Assembly (NCBI RefSeq): GCF_050947335.1
Contig: NW_027474135.1
Span: 1 to 64,000 of the forward strand
From: Megachile rotundata
Lineage: Eukaryota; Arthropoda; Insecta; Hymenoptera; Megachilidae
Direction: 5' to 3'
Length of the DNA: 64,000 nt
Under the pieces are notes generated by a model. The model was not told the DNA's origin. It did no database searches and saw only the letters and a program-made list of their open reading frames with translations. Positions 1 through 16,529 of this stretch are shown one piece after another; positions within the stretch are counted from its first letter, which is position 1; each line of letters starts with the position of its first letter. A program made the position numbers and the translations under genes.

Positions 1-83
1 ATTATGCTTAAATGATCGATAGAACGACAATTACTATACTTATTACTCTTATTATTATCAATCTAACTCATATTATTAGCCAT
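1..83. repeat. First complete satellite monomer in the window
   Basis: This monomer serves as the reference unit. Parts in order: ATTATGCTTAAAT lead; GATCGATAG core at 14-22; GAACGACAAT; a pyrimidine-rich TTACTATACTTATTACTC stretch; a TTATTATTATCA run; ATCTAACTC; and a closing CATATTATTAGCCATATTATG that runs into the next unit. That closing part is itself a short direct repeat: CATATTAT occurs twice, 12 bp apart. G+C is low. The monomer carries one or two CpG dinucleotides, in the TCGA core and in AACGA. The phase chosen here is arbitrary. Confidence 0.95.
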
Positions 84-175
84 ATTATGCTTATATGATC
101 GATAGAACGAGAACTACTATATTCACTACTCTTAGTGTTATCAATATAACTCATATTATTAGCCATATTATGGTT

Positions 176-191
176 ATATTATCGATAGAAC
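176..191. promoter_or_regulatory. Example of a TATCGATA palindrome in a satellite subtype
   Basis: In subtypes whose lead ends TTATATT, the core becomes TTATATTATCGATAG and contains the perfect palindrome TATCGATA (here 180-187). The octamer matches the DRE motif bound by the insect factor DREF, and CGATA is the unit recognised by the insulator protein BEAF-32 in Drosophila. Other subtypes have GATCGATA, seven of eight bases. Dozens of exact copies occur in the window. The match is seen in the sequence; binding is only a hypothesis, since an AT-rich satellite can contain such a motif by chance and then amplify it. Confidence 0.3.
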
Positions 192-275
192 GACAATACT
201 ATACTTATACTTATTATCAATCTAACTCATATATTAGCCATATATGCTTAAATGATCGATAGATCTACATTACTA
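187..275. repeat. Indel-rich degenerate monomer near the left edge
   Basis: This monomer has lost about 9 bp between the cores at 180 and 254 and one more just after. Examples are GACAATACTATAC for GACAATTACTATAC, CATATATTAG for CATATTATTAG, CATATATGC for CATATTATGC, CTACATTAC for CTACAATTAC, and a loss of about 6 bp from the TTACTCTTATTATTATC part. Five separate deletions in one unit contrast with almost none in the following 63 kb. Sequencing or assembly error close to a contig or scaffold end is the simplest reading; real decay is the alternative. Confidence 0.8.
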
Positions 276-1140
276 TACTCATTACTCTTATTATTATCAA
301 TCTAACTCATATTATTAGCCATATTATGCTTATATGATCGATAGAACGAGAATTACTAGACTCACTACTCTTAGTATTATCAATCTAACTCATATTATTA
401 GCCATATTATGCTTATATGATCGATAGAACGACAATTACTATACTTATTACTCTTATTATTATCAATCTAACTCATATTATTAGCCATATTATGCTTATA
501 TGATCGATAGAACGAGAACTACTATACTCACTACTCTTAGTATTATCAATCAAACTCATATTATTAGCCATATTATGCTTATATTATCGATAGAACGACA
601 ATTACTATACTTATTACTGTTATTATTATCAATCTGACTCATATTATTACCCATATTATGCTTAAATGATCGATAGAACGACAATTACTATACTTATTAC
701 TGTTATTATTATCAATCTAACTCATATTATTAGCCATATTATGCTTAAATGATCGATAGATCTACAATTACTATACTCATTACTCTTATTATTATCAATC
801 TAACTCATATTATTAGCCATATTATGCTTATATGATCGATAGAACGACAAATACTATACTTATTACTCTTATTATTATCAATCTAACTCATATTATTAGC
901 CATATTATGCTTATATGATCGATAGAACGAGAATTACTATACTCACTACTCTTAGTATTATCAATCTAACTCATATTATTAGGCATATTATGATTATATT
1001 ATCGATAGAACGACAATTACTATACTTATTACTGTTATTATTATCAATCTAACTCATATTATTAGCCATATTATGCTTAAATGATCGATAGATCTACAAT
1101 TACTATACTCATTACTCTTATTATTATCAATCTAACTCGT
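254..1140. repeat. Satellite block repeated at +6470 bp (78 monomers less 4 bp)
   Basis: The match lies at about 6724-7610. The order of subtypes (GATCTACA, ATTACTAGACTC, AATCAAACTC, ATTACCCAT, AGGCAT) is the same. The 4-bp shortfall equals the two 2-bp deletions that lie between the copies. Confidence 0.7.
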
Positions 1141-1216
1141 ATTATTAGCCATATTATGCTTACATGATCGATAGAACGACAAATACTATACTCACTACTC
1201 TTAGTATTATCAATCT

Positions 1217-1228
1217 AACTCATTATTA
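1217..1228. repeat. 2-bp deletion in one monomer
   Basis: CTCATTATTAGCC replaces CTCATATTATTAGCC. It is one of only two isolated small deletions in the left block. Confidence 0.85.
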
Positions 1229-3143
1229 GCCATATTATGCTTATATGATCGATAGAACGACAATTACTATACTTATTACTCTTAGTATTATCAATCTAAC
1301 TCATATTATTAGCCATATTATGCTTATATTATCGATAGAACGACAATTACTATACTTATTACTCTTATTATTATCAATCTAACTCATATTATTAGCCATA
1401 TTATGCTTATATGATCGATAGAACGAGAACTACTATACTCACTACTCTTAGTATTATCAATCTAACTCATATTATTAGCCATATTATGCTTATATTATCG
1501 ATAGAACGACAATTACTATACTTATTACTGTTATTATTATCAATCTGACTCATATTATTACCCATATTATGCTTAAATGATCGATAGAACGACAATTACT
1601 ATACTTATTACTCTTATTATTATCAATCTAACTCATATTATTGGCCATATTATGCTTATATGATCGATAGAACGACAAATACTATACTTACTACTCTTAT
1701 TATTATCAATCTAACTCATATTATTAGCCATATTATGCTTAAATGATCGATAGAACTACAATTACTATACTCATTACTCTTATTATTAACAGTCTAACTC
1801 ATATTATTAGCCATATTATGCTTATATGATCGATAGAATGAGAATTACTATACTCACTACTCTTAGTATTATCACTCTAACTCATATTATTAGCCTTATT
1901 ATGCTTATATGATCGATAGAACGACAATTACTGTAGTTATTACTCTTATTATTATCAATCTAACTCACATTATTAGCCATATTATGCATATATGATCGAT
2001 AGAACGAGAATTACTATACTCACTACTCTTAGTATTATCAATCTAACTCATATTATTAGCCATATTATGCTTATATTATCGATAGAACGACAATTACTAT
2101 ACTTATTACTCTTATTATTATCAATCTAACTCATATTATTAGGCATATTATGATTATATTATCGATAGAACGACAATTACTATACTTATTACTGTTATTA
2201 TTATCAATCTAACTCATATTATTAGCCATATTATGCTTAAATGATCGATAGAACGACAATTACTATACTTATTACTGTTATTATTATCAATCTAACTCAT
2301 ATTATTAGCCATATTATGCTTAAATGATCGATAGATCTACAATTACTATACTTATTACTGTTATTATTATCAATCTGACTCATATTATTACCCATATTAT
2401 GCTTAAATGATCGATAGAACGACAATTACTATACTTATTACTCTTATTATTATCAATCTAACTCATATTATTAGCCATATTATGCTTAAATGATCGATAG
2501 ATCTACAATTACTATACTCATTACTCTTATTATTATCAATCTAACTCATATTATTAGCCATATTATGCTTATATGATCGATAGAACGAGAATTACTATAC
2601 TCACTACTCTTAGTATTATCAATCTAACTCATATTATTAGCCATATTATGCTTATATGATCGATAGAACGACAATTACTATACTTATTACTCTTAGTATT
2701 ATCAATCTAACTCATATTATTAGCCATATTATGCTTATATTATCGATAGAACGACAATTACTATACTTATTACTCTTATTATTATCAATCTGACTCATAT
2801 TATTACCCATATTATGCTTAAATGATCGATAGAATGACAATTACTATACTTATTACTCTTATTATTATCAATCTAACTCATATTATTAGCCATATTATGC
2901 TTATATGATCGATAGAACGACAAATACTATACTTATTACTCTTATTATTATCAATCTAACTCATATTATTAGCCTTATTATGCTTATATGATCGATAGAA
3001 CGACAATTACTGTAGTTATTACTCTTATTATTATCAATCTAACTCATATTATTAGCCATATTATGCATATATGATCGATAGAACGAGAATTACTATATTC
3101 ACTACTCTTAGTGTTATCAATCTAACTCATATTATTAGCCATA

Positions 3144-3158
3144 TTATGGTTATTATCG
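3144..3158. repeat. 2-bp deletion in one monomer
   Basis: TATGGTTATTATCG replaces TATGGTTATATTATCG. Related GGTTATATT monomers elsewhere in the window are full length. Confidence 0.85.
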
Positions 3159-4439
3159 ATAGAACGACAATTACTATACTTATTACTGTTATTATTATCA
3201 ATCTAACTCATATTATTAGCCATATTATGCTTAAATGATCGATAGATCTACAATTACTATACTCATTACTCTTATTATTATCAATCTAACTCATATTATT
3301 AGCCATATTATGCTTATATGATCGATAGAACGAGAATTACTATACTCACTACTCTTAGTATTATCAATCTAACTCATATTATTAGCCATATTATGCTTAT
3401 ATGATCGATAGAACGACAATTACTATACTTATTACTCTTATTATTATCAATCTAACTCATATTATTAGCCATATTATGCTTATATGATCGATAGAACGAG
3501 AACTACTATACTCACTACTCTTAGTATTATCAATCTAACTCATATTATTAGCCATATTATGCTTATATTATCGATAGAACGACAATTACTATACTTATTA
3601 CTGTTATTATTATCAATCTGACTCATATTATTACCCATATTATGCTTAAATGATCGATAGAACGACAATTACTATACTTATTACTCTTATTATTATCAAT
3701 CTAACTCATATTATTAGCCATATTATGCTTATATGATCGATAGAACGACAAATACTATACTTACTACTCTTATTATTATCAATCTAACTCATATTATTAA
3801 CCATATTATGCAGATATGATCGATAGAACTACAATTACTATACTCATTACTCTTATTATTATCAATCTAACTCATATTATTAGCCATATTATGCTTAAAT
3901 GATCGATAGTACTACAATTACTATACTCATTACTCTTATTATTATCAGTCTAACTCATATTATTAGCCATATTATGCTTATATGATCGATAGAATGAGAA
4001 TTACTATACTCACTACTCTTAGTATTATCACTCTAACTCATATTATTAGCCTTATTATGCTTATATGATCGATAGAACGACAATTACTGTAGTTATTACT
4101 CTTATTATTATCAATCTAACTCATATTATTAGCCATATTATGCATATATGATCGATAGAACGAGAATTACTATACTCACTACTCTTAGTATTATCAATCT
4201 AACTCATATTATTAGCCATATTATGCTTATATTATCGATAGAACGACAATTACTATACTTATTACTCTTATTATTATCAATCTAACTCATATTATTAACC
4301 ATATTATGCAGATATGATCGATAGAACTACAATTACTATACTCATTACTCTTATTATTATCAATCTAACTCATATTATTAGCCATATTATGCTTAAATGA
4401 TCGATAGAACTACAATTACTATACTCATTACTCTTATTA

Positions 4440-5660
4440 TTATCAATCTAACTCATATTATTAGCCATATTATGCTTATATGATCGATAGAATGAGAATT
4501 ACTATACTCACTACTCTTAGTATTATCACTCTAACTCATATTATTAGCCTTATTATGCTTATATGATCGATAGAACGACAATTACTGTAGTTATTACTCT
4601 TATTATTATCAATCTAACTCATATTATTAGCCATATTATGCATATATGATCGATAGAACGAGAATTACTATATTCACTACTCTTAGTGTTATCAATCTAA
4701 CTCATATTATTAGCCATATTATGGTTATATTATCGATAGAACGACCATTACTATACTTATTACTGTTATTATTATCAATCTAACTCATATTATTAGCCAT
4801 ATTATGCTTAAATGATCGATAGATCTACAATTACTATACTCATTACTCTTATTATTATCAATCTAACTCATATTATTAGCCATATTATGCTTATATGATC
4901 GATAGAACGAAAATTACTATACTCACTACTCTTAGTATTATCAATCTAACTCATATTATTAGCCATATTATGCTTATATGATCGATAGAACGACAATTAA
5001 TATACTTATTACTCTTATTATTATCAATCTAACTCATATTATTAGCCATATTATGCTTAAATGATCGATAGAACGACAATTACTATACTTATTACTCTTA
5101 TTACTATCAATCTAACTTATATTATTAGCCATATTATGCTTATATGATCGATAGAACGACAAATACTATACTTACTACTCTTATTATTATCAATCTAACT
5201 CATATTATTAACCATATTATGCAGATATGATCGATAGAACTACAATTACTATACTCATTACTCTTATTATTATCAATCTAACTCATATTATTAGCCATAT
5301 TATGCTTAAATGATCGATAGAACTACAATTACTATACTCATTACTCTTATTATTATCAATCTAACTCATATTATTAGCCATATTATGCTTATATGATCGA
5401 TAGAATGAGAATTACTATACTCACTACTCTTAGTATTATCACTCTAACTCATATTATTAGCCTTATTATGCTTATATGATCGATAGAACGACAATTACTG
5501 CAGTTATTACTCTTATTATTATCAATCTAACTCAAATTATTAGCCATATTATGCATATATGATCGATAGAACGAGAATTACTATATTCACTACTCTTAGT
5601 GTTATCAATCTAACTCATATTATTAGCCATATTATGGTTATATTATCGATAGAACGACAA
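4440..5660. repeat. Duplicated satellite block, partner near 15480-16700
   Basis: The match lies at an offset of 11,039 bp, exactly 133 monomers. Both copies carry the rare marks GAACGACCATTAC (about 4739 and 15778) and TTACTATCAATCTAACTTAT (5101 and 16140), in the same order relative to the GCAGATATG and GAATGAGA subtypes. Outside the block the subtype order differs. Boundaries are approximate. Confidence 0.7.
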
Positions 5661-8600
5661 TTACTATACTTATTACTGTTATTATTATCAATCTAACTCA
5701 TATTATTAGCCATATTATGCTTAAATGATCGATAGATCTACAATTACTATACTCATTACTCTTATTATTATCAATCTAACTCATATTATTAGCCATATTA
5801 TGCTTATATGATCGATAGAACGAGAACTACTATACTGACTACTCTTAGTATTATCAATCTAACTCATATTATTAGCCATATTATGCTTATATTATCGATA
5901 GAACGACAATTACTATACTTATTACTGTTATTATTATCAATCTAACTCATATTATTAGCCATATTATGCTTATATGATCGATAGAACGAGAACTACTATA
6001 CTCACTACTCTTAGTATTATCAATCAAACTCATATTATTAGCCATATTATGCTTATATTATCGATAGAACGACAATTACTATACTTATTACTCTTATTAT
6101 TATCAATCTAACTCATATTATTAGCCATATTATGCTTATATGATCGATAGAACGAGAACTACTATACTCACTACTCTTAGTATTATCAATCTAACTCATA
6201 TTATTAGCCATATTATGCTTATATTATCGATAGAACGACAATTACTATACTTATTACTGTTATTATTATCAATCTGACTCATATTATTACCCATATTATG
6301 CTTAAATGATCGATAGAACGACAATTACTATACTTATTACTCTTATTATTATCAATCTAACTCATATTATTAGCCATATTATGCTTATATGATCGATAGA
6401 ACGACAAATACTATACTTACTACTCTTATTATTATCAATCTAACTCATATTATTAACCATATTATGCTTATATGATCGATAGAACGACAATTACTGTAGT
6501 TATTACTCTTATTATTATCAATCTAACTCATATTATTAGCCATATTATGCATATATGATCGATAGAACGAGAATTACTATATTCACTACTCTTAGTGTTA
6601 TCAATCTAACTCATATTATTAGCCATATTATGGTTATATTATCGATAGAACGACAATTACTATACTTATTACTGTTATTATTATCCATCTAACTCATATT
6701 ATTAGCCATATTATGCTTAAATGATCGATAGATCTACAATTACTATACTCATTACTCTTATTATTATCAATCTAACTCATATTATTAGCCATATTATGCT
6801 TATATGATCGATAGAACGAGAATTACTAGACTCACTACTCTTAGTATTATCAATCTAACTCATACTATTAGCCATATTATGCTTATATGATCGATAGAAC
6901 GACAATTACTATACTTATTACTCTTATTATTATCAATCTAACTCATATTATTAGCCATATTATGCTTATATGATCGATAGAACGAGAACTACTATACTCA
7001 CTACTCTTAGTATTATCAATCAAACTCATATTATTAGCCATATTATGCTTATATTATCGATAGAACGACAATTACTATACTTATTACTGTTATTATTATC
7101 AATCTGACTCATATTATTACCCATATTATGCTTAAATGATCGATAGAACGACAATTACTATACTTATTACTGTTATTATTATCAATCTAACTCATATTAT
7201 TAGCCATATTATGCTTAAATGATCGATAGATCTACAATTACTATACTCATTACTCTTATTATTATCAATCTAACTCATATTATTAGCCATATTATGCTTA
7301 TATGATCGATAGAACGACAAATACTATACTTATTACTCTTATTATTATCAATCTAACTCATATTATTAGCCATATTATGCTTATATGATCGATAGAACGA
7401 GAATTACTATACTCACTACTCTTAGTATTATCAATCTAACTCATATTATTAGGCATATTATGATTATATTATCGATAGAACGACAATTACTATACTTATT
7501 ACTCTTATTATTATCAATCTAACTCATATTATTAGCCATATTATGCTTAAATGATCGATAGATCTACAATTACTATACTCATTACTCTTATTATTATCAA
7601 TCTAACTCATATTATTAGCCATATTATGCTTATATGATCGATAGAACGAGAATTACTATACTCACTACTCTTAGTATTATCAATCTAACTCATATTATTA
7701 GCCATATTATGCTTATATGATCGATAGAACGACAATTACTATACTTATTACTCTTAGTATTATCAATCTAACTCATATTATTAGCCATATTATGCTTATA
7801 TTATCGATAGAACGACAATTACTATACTTATTACTCTTATTATTATCAATCTGACTCATATTATTACCCATATTATGCTTAAATGATCGATAGAATGACA
7901 ATTACTATACTTATTACTCTTATTATTATCAATCTAACTCATATTATTAGCCATATTATGCTTAAATGATCGATAGAACGACAATTACTATACTTATTAC
8001 TCTTATTATTATCAATCTAACTCATATTATTAGCCATATTATGCATATATGATCGATAGAACGAGAATTACTATATTCACTACTCTTAGTGTTATCAATC
8101 TAACTCATATTATTAGCCATATTATGGTTATATTATCGATAGAACGACAATTACTATACTTATTACTGTTATTATTATCAATCTAACTCATATTATTAGC
8201 CATATTATGCTTAAATGATCGATAGATCTACAATTACTATACTCATTACTCTTATTATTATCAATCTAACTCATATTATTAGCCATATTATGCTTATATG
8301 ATCGATAGAACGAGAATTACTAGACTCACTACTCTTAGTATTATCAATCTAACTCATATTATTAGCCATATTATGCTTATATGATCGATAGAACGACAAT
8401 TACTATACTTATTACTCTTATTATTATCAATCTAACTCATATTATTAGCCATATTATGCTTATATGATCGATAGAACGAGAACTACTATACTCACTACTC
8501 TTAGTATTATCAATCAAACTCATATTATTAGCCATATTATGCTTATATTATCGATAGAACGACAATTACTATACTTATTACTGTTATTATTATCAATCTG

Positions 8601-9169
8601 ACTCATATTATTACCCATATTATGCTTAAATGATCGATAGAACGACAATTACTATACTTATTACTGTTATTATTATCAATCTAACTCATATTATTAGCCA
8701 TATTATGCTTAAATGATCGATAGATCTACAATTACTATACTCATTACTCTTATTATTATCAATCTAACTCGTATTATTAGCCATATTATGCTTACATGAT
8801 CGATAGAACGACAAATACTATACTCACTACTCTTAGTATTATCAATCTAACTCATATTATTAGCCATATTATGCTTATATGATCGATAGAACGACAATTA
8901 CTATACTTATTACTCTTAGTATTATCAATCTAACTCATATTATTAGCCATATTATGCTTATATTATCGATAGAACGACAATTACTATACTTATTACTCTT
9001 ATTATTATCAATCTAACTCATATTATTAGCCATATTATGCTTATATGATCGATAGAACGAGAACTACTATACTCACTACTCTTAGTATTATCAATCTAAC
9101 TCATATTATTAGCCATATTATGCTTATATTATCGATAGAACGACAATTACTATACTCATTACTCTTATT

Positions 9170-10140
9170 ATTATCAATCTAACTCATATTATTAGCCATA
9201 TTATGCTTATATGATCGATAGAACGAGAATTACTATACTCACTACTCTTAGTATTATCAATCTAACTCATATTATTAGCCATATTATGCTTATATGATCG
9301 ATAGAACGACAATTACTATACTTATTACTCTTATTATTATCAATCTAACTCATATTATTAGCCATATTATGCTTATATGATCGATAGAACGAGAACTACT
9401 ATACTCACTACTCTTAGTATTATCAATCAAACTCATATTATTAGCCATATTATGCTTATATTATCGATAGAACGACAATTACTATACTTATTACTCTTAT
9501 TATTATCAATCTAACTCATATTATTAGCCATATTATGCTTATATGATCGATAGAACGAGAACTACTATACTGACTACTCTTAGTATTATCAATCTAACTC
9601 ATATTATTAGCCATATTATGCTTATATTATCGATAGAACGACAATTACTATACTTATTACTGTTATTATTATCAATCTAACTCATATTATTAGCCATATT
9701 ATGCTTATATGATCGATAGAACGAGAACTACTATACTCACTACTCTTAGTATTATCAATCAAACTCATATTATTAGCCATATTATGCTTATATTATCGAT
9801 AGAACGACAATTACTATACTTATTACTCTTATTATTATCAATCTAACTCATATTATTAGCCATATTATGCTTATATGATCGATAGAACGAGAACTACTAT
9901 ACTCACTACTCTTAGTATTATCAATCTAACTCATATTATTAGCCATATTATGCTTATATTATCGATAGAACGACAATTACTATACTTATTACTGTTATTA
10001 TTATCAATCTGACTCATATTATTACCCATATTATGCTTAAATGATCGATAGAACGACAATTACTATACTTATTACTCTTATTATTATCAATCTAACTCAT
10101 ATTATTAGCCATATTATGCTTATATGATCGATAGAACGAG
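9170..10140. repeat. Satellite block repeated at +4150 bp (50 monomers)
   Basis: The match lies at 13320-14290. The rare ATACTGACTACTC mark is at 9571 and 13721, with AATCAAACTC units on both sides in the same order. A third ATACTGACTACTC at 5836 is 45 monomers before the first. Confidence 0.7.
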
Positions 10141-13100
10141 AATTACTATACTCACTACTCTTAGTATTATCAATCTAACTCATATTATTAACCATATTAT
10201 GCTTATATGATCGATAGAACGACAATTACTGTAGTTATTACTCTTATTATTATCAATCTAACTCATATTATTAGCCATATTATGCATATATGATCGATAG
10301 AACGACAATTACTATACTTATTACTCTTATTATTATCAATCTGACTCATATTATTACCCATATTATGCTTAAATGATCGATAGAATGACAATTACTATAC
10401 TTATTACTCTTATTATTATCAATCTAACTCATATTATTAGCCATATTATGCTTAAATGATCGATAGAACGACAATTACTATACTTATTACTCTTATTATT
10501 ATCAATCTAACTCATATTATTAGCCATATTATGCATATATGATCGATAGAACGAGAATTACTATATTCACTACTCTTAGTGTTATCAATCTAACTCATAT
10601 TATTAGCCATATTATGGTTATATTATCGATAGAACGACAATTACTATACTTATTACTGTTATTATTATCAATCTAACTCATATTATTAGCCATATTATGC
10701 TTAAATGATCGATAGATCTACAATTACTATACTCATTACTCTTATTATTATCAATCTAACTCATATTATTAGCCATATTATGCTTATATGATCGATAGAA
10801 CGAGAATTACTAGACTCACTACTCTTAGTATTATCAATCTAACTCATATTATTAGCCATATTATGCTTATATGATCGATAGAACGACAATTACTATACTT
10901 ATTACTCTTATTATTATCAATCTAACTCATATTATTAGCCATATTATGCTTATATGATCGATAGAACGAGAATTACTATACTCACTACTCTTAGTATTAT
11001 CAATCTAACTCATATTATTAGGCATATTATGATTATATTATCGATAGAACGACAATTACTATACTTATTACTGTTATTATTATCAATCTAACTCATATTA
11101 TTAGCCATATTATGCTTAAATGATCGATAGATCTACAATTACTATACTCATTACTCTTATTATTATCAATCTAACTCGTATTATTAGCCATATTATGCTT
11201 ACATGATCGATAGAACGACAAATACTATACTCACTACTCTTAGTATTATCAATCTAACTCATATTATTAGCCATATTATGCTTATATGATCGATAGAACG
11301 ACAATTACTATACTTATTACTCTTAGTATTATCAATCTAACTCACATTATTAGCCATATTATGCTTATATTATCGATAGAACGACAATTACTATACTTAT
11401 TACTCTTATTATTATCAATCTAACTCATATTATTAGCCATATTATGCTTATATGATCGATAGAACGAGAACTACTATACTCACTACTCTTAGTATTATCA
11501 ATCTAACTCATATTATTAGCCATATTATGCTTATATTATCGATAGAACGACAATTACTATACTTATTACTGTTATTATTATCAATCTGACTCATATTATT
11601 ACCCATATTATGCTTAAATGATCGATAGAACGACAATTACTATACTTATTACTCTTATTATTATCAATCTAACTCATATTATTAGCCATATTATGCTTAT
11701 ATGATCGATAGAACGACAAATACTATACTTACTACTCTTATTATTATCAATCTAACTCATATTATTAGCCATATTATGCTTAAATGATCGATAGAACTAC
11801 AATTACTATACTCATTACTCTTATTATTATCAGTCTAACTCATATTATTAGCCATATTATGCTTATATGATCGATAGAATGAGAATTACTATACTCACTA
11901 CTCTTAGTATTATCACTCTAACTCATATTATTAGCCTTATTATGCTTATATGATCGATAGAACGACAATTACTGTAGTTATTACTCTTATTATTATCAAT
12001 CTAACTCACATTATTAGCCATATTATGCATATATGATCGATAGAACGAGAATTACTATACTCACTACTCTTAGTATTATCAATCTAACTCATATTATTAG
12101 CCATATTATGCTTATATTATCGATAGAACGACAATTACTATACTTATTACTCTTATTATTATCAATCTAACTCATATTATTAGGCATATTATGATTATAT
12201 TATCGATAGAACGACAATTACTATACTTATTACTGTTATTATTATCAATCTAACTCATATTATTAGCCATATTATGCTTAAATGATCGATAGAACGACAA
12301 TTACTATACTTATTACTGTTATTATTATCAATCTAACTCATATTATTAGCCATATTATGCTTAAATGATCGATAGATCTACAATTACTATACTTATTACT
12401 GTTATTATTATCAATCTGACTCATATTATTACCCATATTATGATTAAATGATCGATAGAACGACAATTACTATACTTATTACTCTTATTATTATCAATCT
12501 AACTCATATTATTAGCCATATTATGCTTAAATGATCGATAGATCTACAATTACTATACTCATTACTCTTATTATTATCAATCTAACTCATATTATTAGCC
12601 ATATTATGCTTATATGATCGATAGAACGAGAATTACTATACTCACTACTCTTAGTATTATCAATCTAACTCATATTATTAGCCATATTATGCTTATATGA
12701 TCGATAGAACGACAATTACTATACTTATTACTCTTAGTATTATCAATCTAACTCATATTATTAGCCATATTATGCTTATATTATCGATAGAACGACAATT
12801 ACTATACTTATTACTCTTATTATTATCAATCTGACTCATATTATTACCCATATTATGCTTAAATGATCGATAGAATGACAATTACTATACTTATTACTCT
12901 TATTATTATCAATCTAACTCATATTATTAGCCATATTATGCTTATATGATCGATAGAACGACAAATACTATACTTATTACTCTTATTATTATCAATCTAA
13001 CTCATATTATTAGCCTTATTATGCTTATATGATCGATAGAACGACAATTACTGTAGTTATTACTCTTATTATTATCAATCTAACTCATATTATTAGCCAT

Positions 13101-16100
13101 ATTATGCATATATGATCGATAGAACGAGAATTACTATATTCACTACTCTTAGTGTTATCAATCTAACTCATATTATTAGCCATATTATGGTTATATTATC
13201 GATAGAACGACAATTACTATACTTATTACTGTTATTATTATCAATCTAACTCATATTATTAGCCATATTATGCTTAAATGATCGATAGATCTACAATTAC
13301 TATACTCATTACTCTTATTATTATCAATCTAACTCATATTATTAGCCATATTATGCTTATATGATCGATAGAACGAGAATTACTATACTCACTACTCTTA
13401 GTATTATCAATCTAACTCATATTATTAGCCATATTATGCTTATATGATCGATAGAACGACAATTACTATACTTATTACTCTTATTATTATCAATCTAACT
13501 CATATTATTAGCCATATTATGCTTATATGATCGATAGAACGAGAACTACTATACTCACTACTCTTAGTATTATCAATCAAACTCATATTATTAGCCATAT
13601 TATGCTTATATTATCGATAGAACGACAATTACTATACTTATTACTCTTATTATTATCAATCTAACTCATATTATTAGCCATATTATGCTTATATGATCGA
13701 TAGAACGAGAACTACTATACTGACTACTCTTAGTATTATCAATCTAACTCATATTATTAGCCATATTATGCTTATATTATCGATAGAACGACAATTACTA
13801 TACTTATTACTGTTATTATTATCAATCTAACTCATATTATTAGCCATATTATGCTTATATGATCGATAGAACGAGAACTACTATACTCACTACTCTTAGT
13901 ATTATCAATCAAACTCATATTATTAGCCATATTATGCTTATATTATCGATAGAACGACAATTACTATACTTATTACTCTTATTATTATCAATCTAACTCA
14001 TATTATTAGCCATATTATGCTTATATGATCGATAGAACGAGAACTACTATACTCACTACTCTTAGTATTATCAATCTAACTCATATTATTAGCCATATTA
14101 TGCTTATATTATCGATAGAACGACAATTACTATACTTATTACTGTTATTATTATCAATCTGACTCATATTATTACCCATATTATGCTTAAATGATCGATA
14201 GAACGACAATTACTATACTTATTACTCTTATTATTATCAATCTAACTCATATTATTAGCCATATTATGCTTATATGATCGATAGAACGACAAATACTATA
14301 CTTACTACTCTTATTATTATCAATCTAACTCATATTATTAACCATATTATGCTTATATGATCGATAGAACGACAATTACTGTAGTTATTACTCTTCTTAT
14401 TATCAATCTAACTCATATTATTAGCCATATTATGCATATATGATCGATAGAACGAGAATTACTATACTCACTACTCTTAGTATTATCAATCTAACTCATA
14501 TTATTAGCCATATTATGCTTATATTATCGATAGAACGACAATTACTATACTTATTACTCTTATTATTATCAATCTAACTCATATTATTAGCCATATTATG
14601 CTTAAATGATCGATAGATCTACAATTACTATACTCATTACTCTTATTATTATCAATCTAACTCATATTATTAGCCATATTATGCTTATATGATCGATAGA
14701 ACGAGAATTACTATACTCACTACTCTTAGTATTATCAATCTAACTCATATTATTAGCCATATTATGCTTATATGATCGATAGAACGACAATTACTATACT
14801 TATTACTCTTAGTATTATCAATCTAACTCATATTATTAGCCATATTATGCTTATATTATCGATAGAACGACAATTACTATACTTATTACTCTTATTATTA
14901 TCAATCTGACTCATATTATTACCCATATTATGCTTAAATGATCGATAGAATGACAATTACTATACTTATTACTCTTATTATTATCAATCTAACTCATATT
15001 ATTAGCCATATTATGCTTATATGATCGATAGAACGACAAATACTATACTTATTACTCTTATTATTATCAATCTAACTCGTATTATTAGCCATATTATGCT
15101 TATATGATCGATAGAACGAGAATTACTATACTCACTACTCTTAGTATTATCAATCTAACTCATATTATTAGGCATATTATGATTATATTATCGATAGAAC
15201 GACAATTACTATACTTATTACTCTTATTATTATCAATCTAACTCATATCATTAGCCATATTATGCTTATATGATCGATAGAACGAGAACTACTATACTCA
15301 CTACTCTTAGTATTATCAATCTAACTCATATTATTAGCCATATTATGCTTATATTATCGATAGAACGACAATTACTATACTTATTACTGATATTATTATC
15401 AATCTGACTCATATTATTACCCATATTATGCTTAAATGATCGATAGAACGACAATTACTATACTTATTACTCTTATTATTATCAATCTAACTCATATTAT
15501 TAGCCATATTATGCTTATATGATCGATAGAATGAGAATTACTATACTCACTACTCTTAGTATTATCACTCTAACTCATATTATTAGCCTTATTATGCTTA
15601 TATGATCGATAGAACGACAATTACTGTAGTTATTACTCTTATTATTATCAATCTAACTCATATTATTAGCCATATTATGCATATATGATCGATAGAACGA
15701 GAATTACTATATTCACTACTCTTAGTGTTATCAATCTAACTCATATTATTAGCCATATTATGGTTATATTATCGATAGAACGACCATTACTATACTTATT
15801 ACTGTTATTATTATCAATCTAACTCATATTATTAGCCATATTATGCTTAAATGATCGATAGATCTACAATTACTATACTCATTACTCTTATTATTATCAA
15901 TCTAACTCATATTATTAGCCATATTATGCTTATATGATCGATAGAACGAGAATTACTATACTCACTACTCTTAGTATTATCAATCTAACTCATATTATTA
16001 GCCATATTATGCTTATATGATCGATAGAACGACAATTACTATACTTATTACTCTTATTATTATCAATCTAACTCATATTATTAGCCATATTATGCTTAAA

Positions 16101-16529
16101 TGATCGATAGAACGACAATTACTATACTTATTACTCTTATTACTATCAATCTAACTTATATTATTAGCCATATTATGCTTATATGATCGATAGAACGACA
16201 AATACTATACTTACTACTCTTATTATTATCAATCTAACTCATATTATTAAACATATTATGCAGATATGATCGATAGAACTACAATTACTATACTCATTAC
16301 TCTTATTATTATCAATCTAACTCATATTATTAGCCATATTATGCTTAAATGATCGATAGAACTACAATTACTATACTCATTACTCTTATTATTATCAATC
16401 TAACTCATATTATTAGCCATATTATGCTTATATGATCGATAGAATGAGAATTACTATACTCACTACTCTTAGTATTATCACTCTAACTCATATTATTAGC
16501 CTTATTATGCTTATATGATCGATAGAACG

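Larger units (their letters stand above)
900..3500. repeat. Duplicated satellite block, partner near 10940-13540
   Basis: The order of variant monomers repeats about 10,040 bp downstream (121 monomers less small deletions). Shared marks include AGGCATATTATGATTATATT, the CTCGTATTATT and GCTTACATG pair, AGTCTAACTC (at about 1791 and 11832), GCCTTATTATG followed by CTGTAGTTATT, and CTCACATTATT. The match fades where the downstream copy has AATCAAACTC and this one has AATCTAACTC. Ends are approximate because they were read by eye. Confidence 0.7.
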
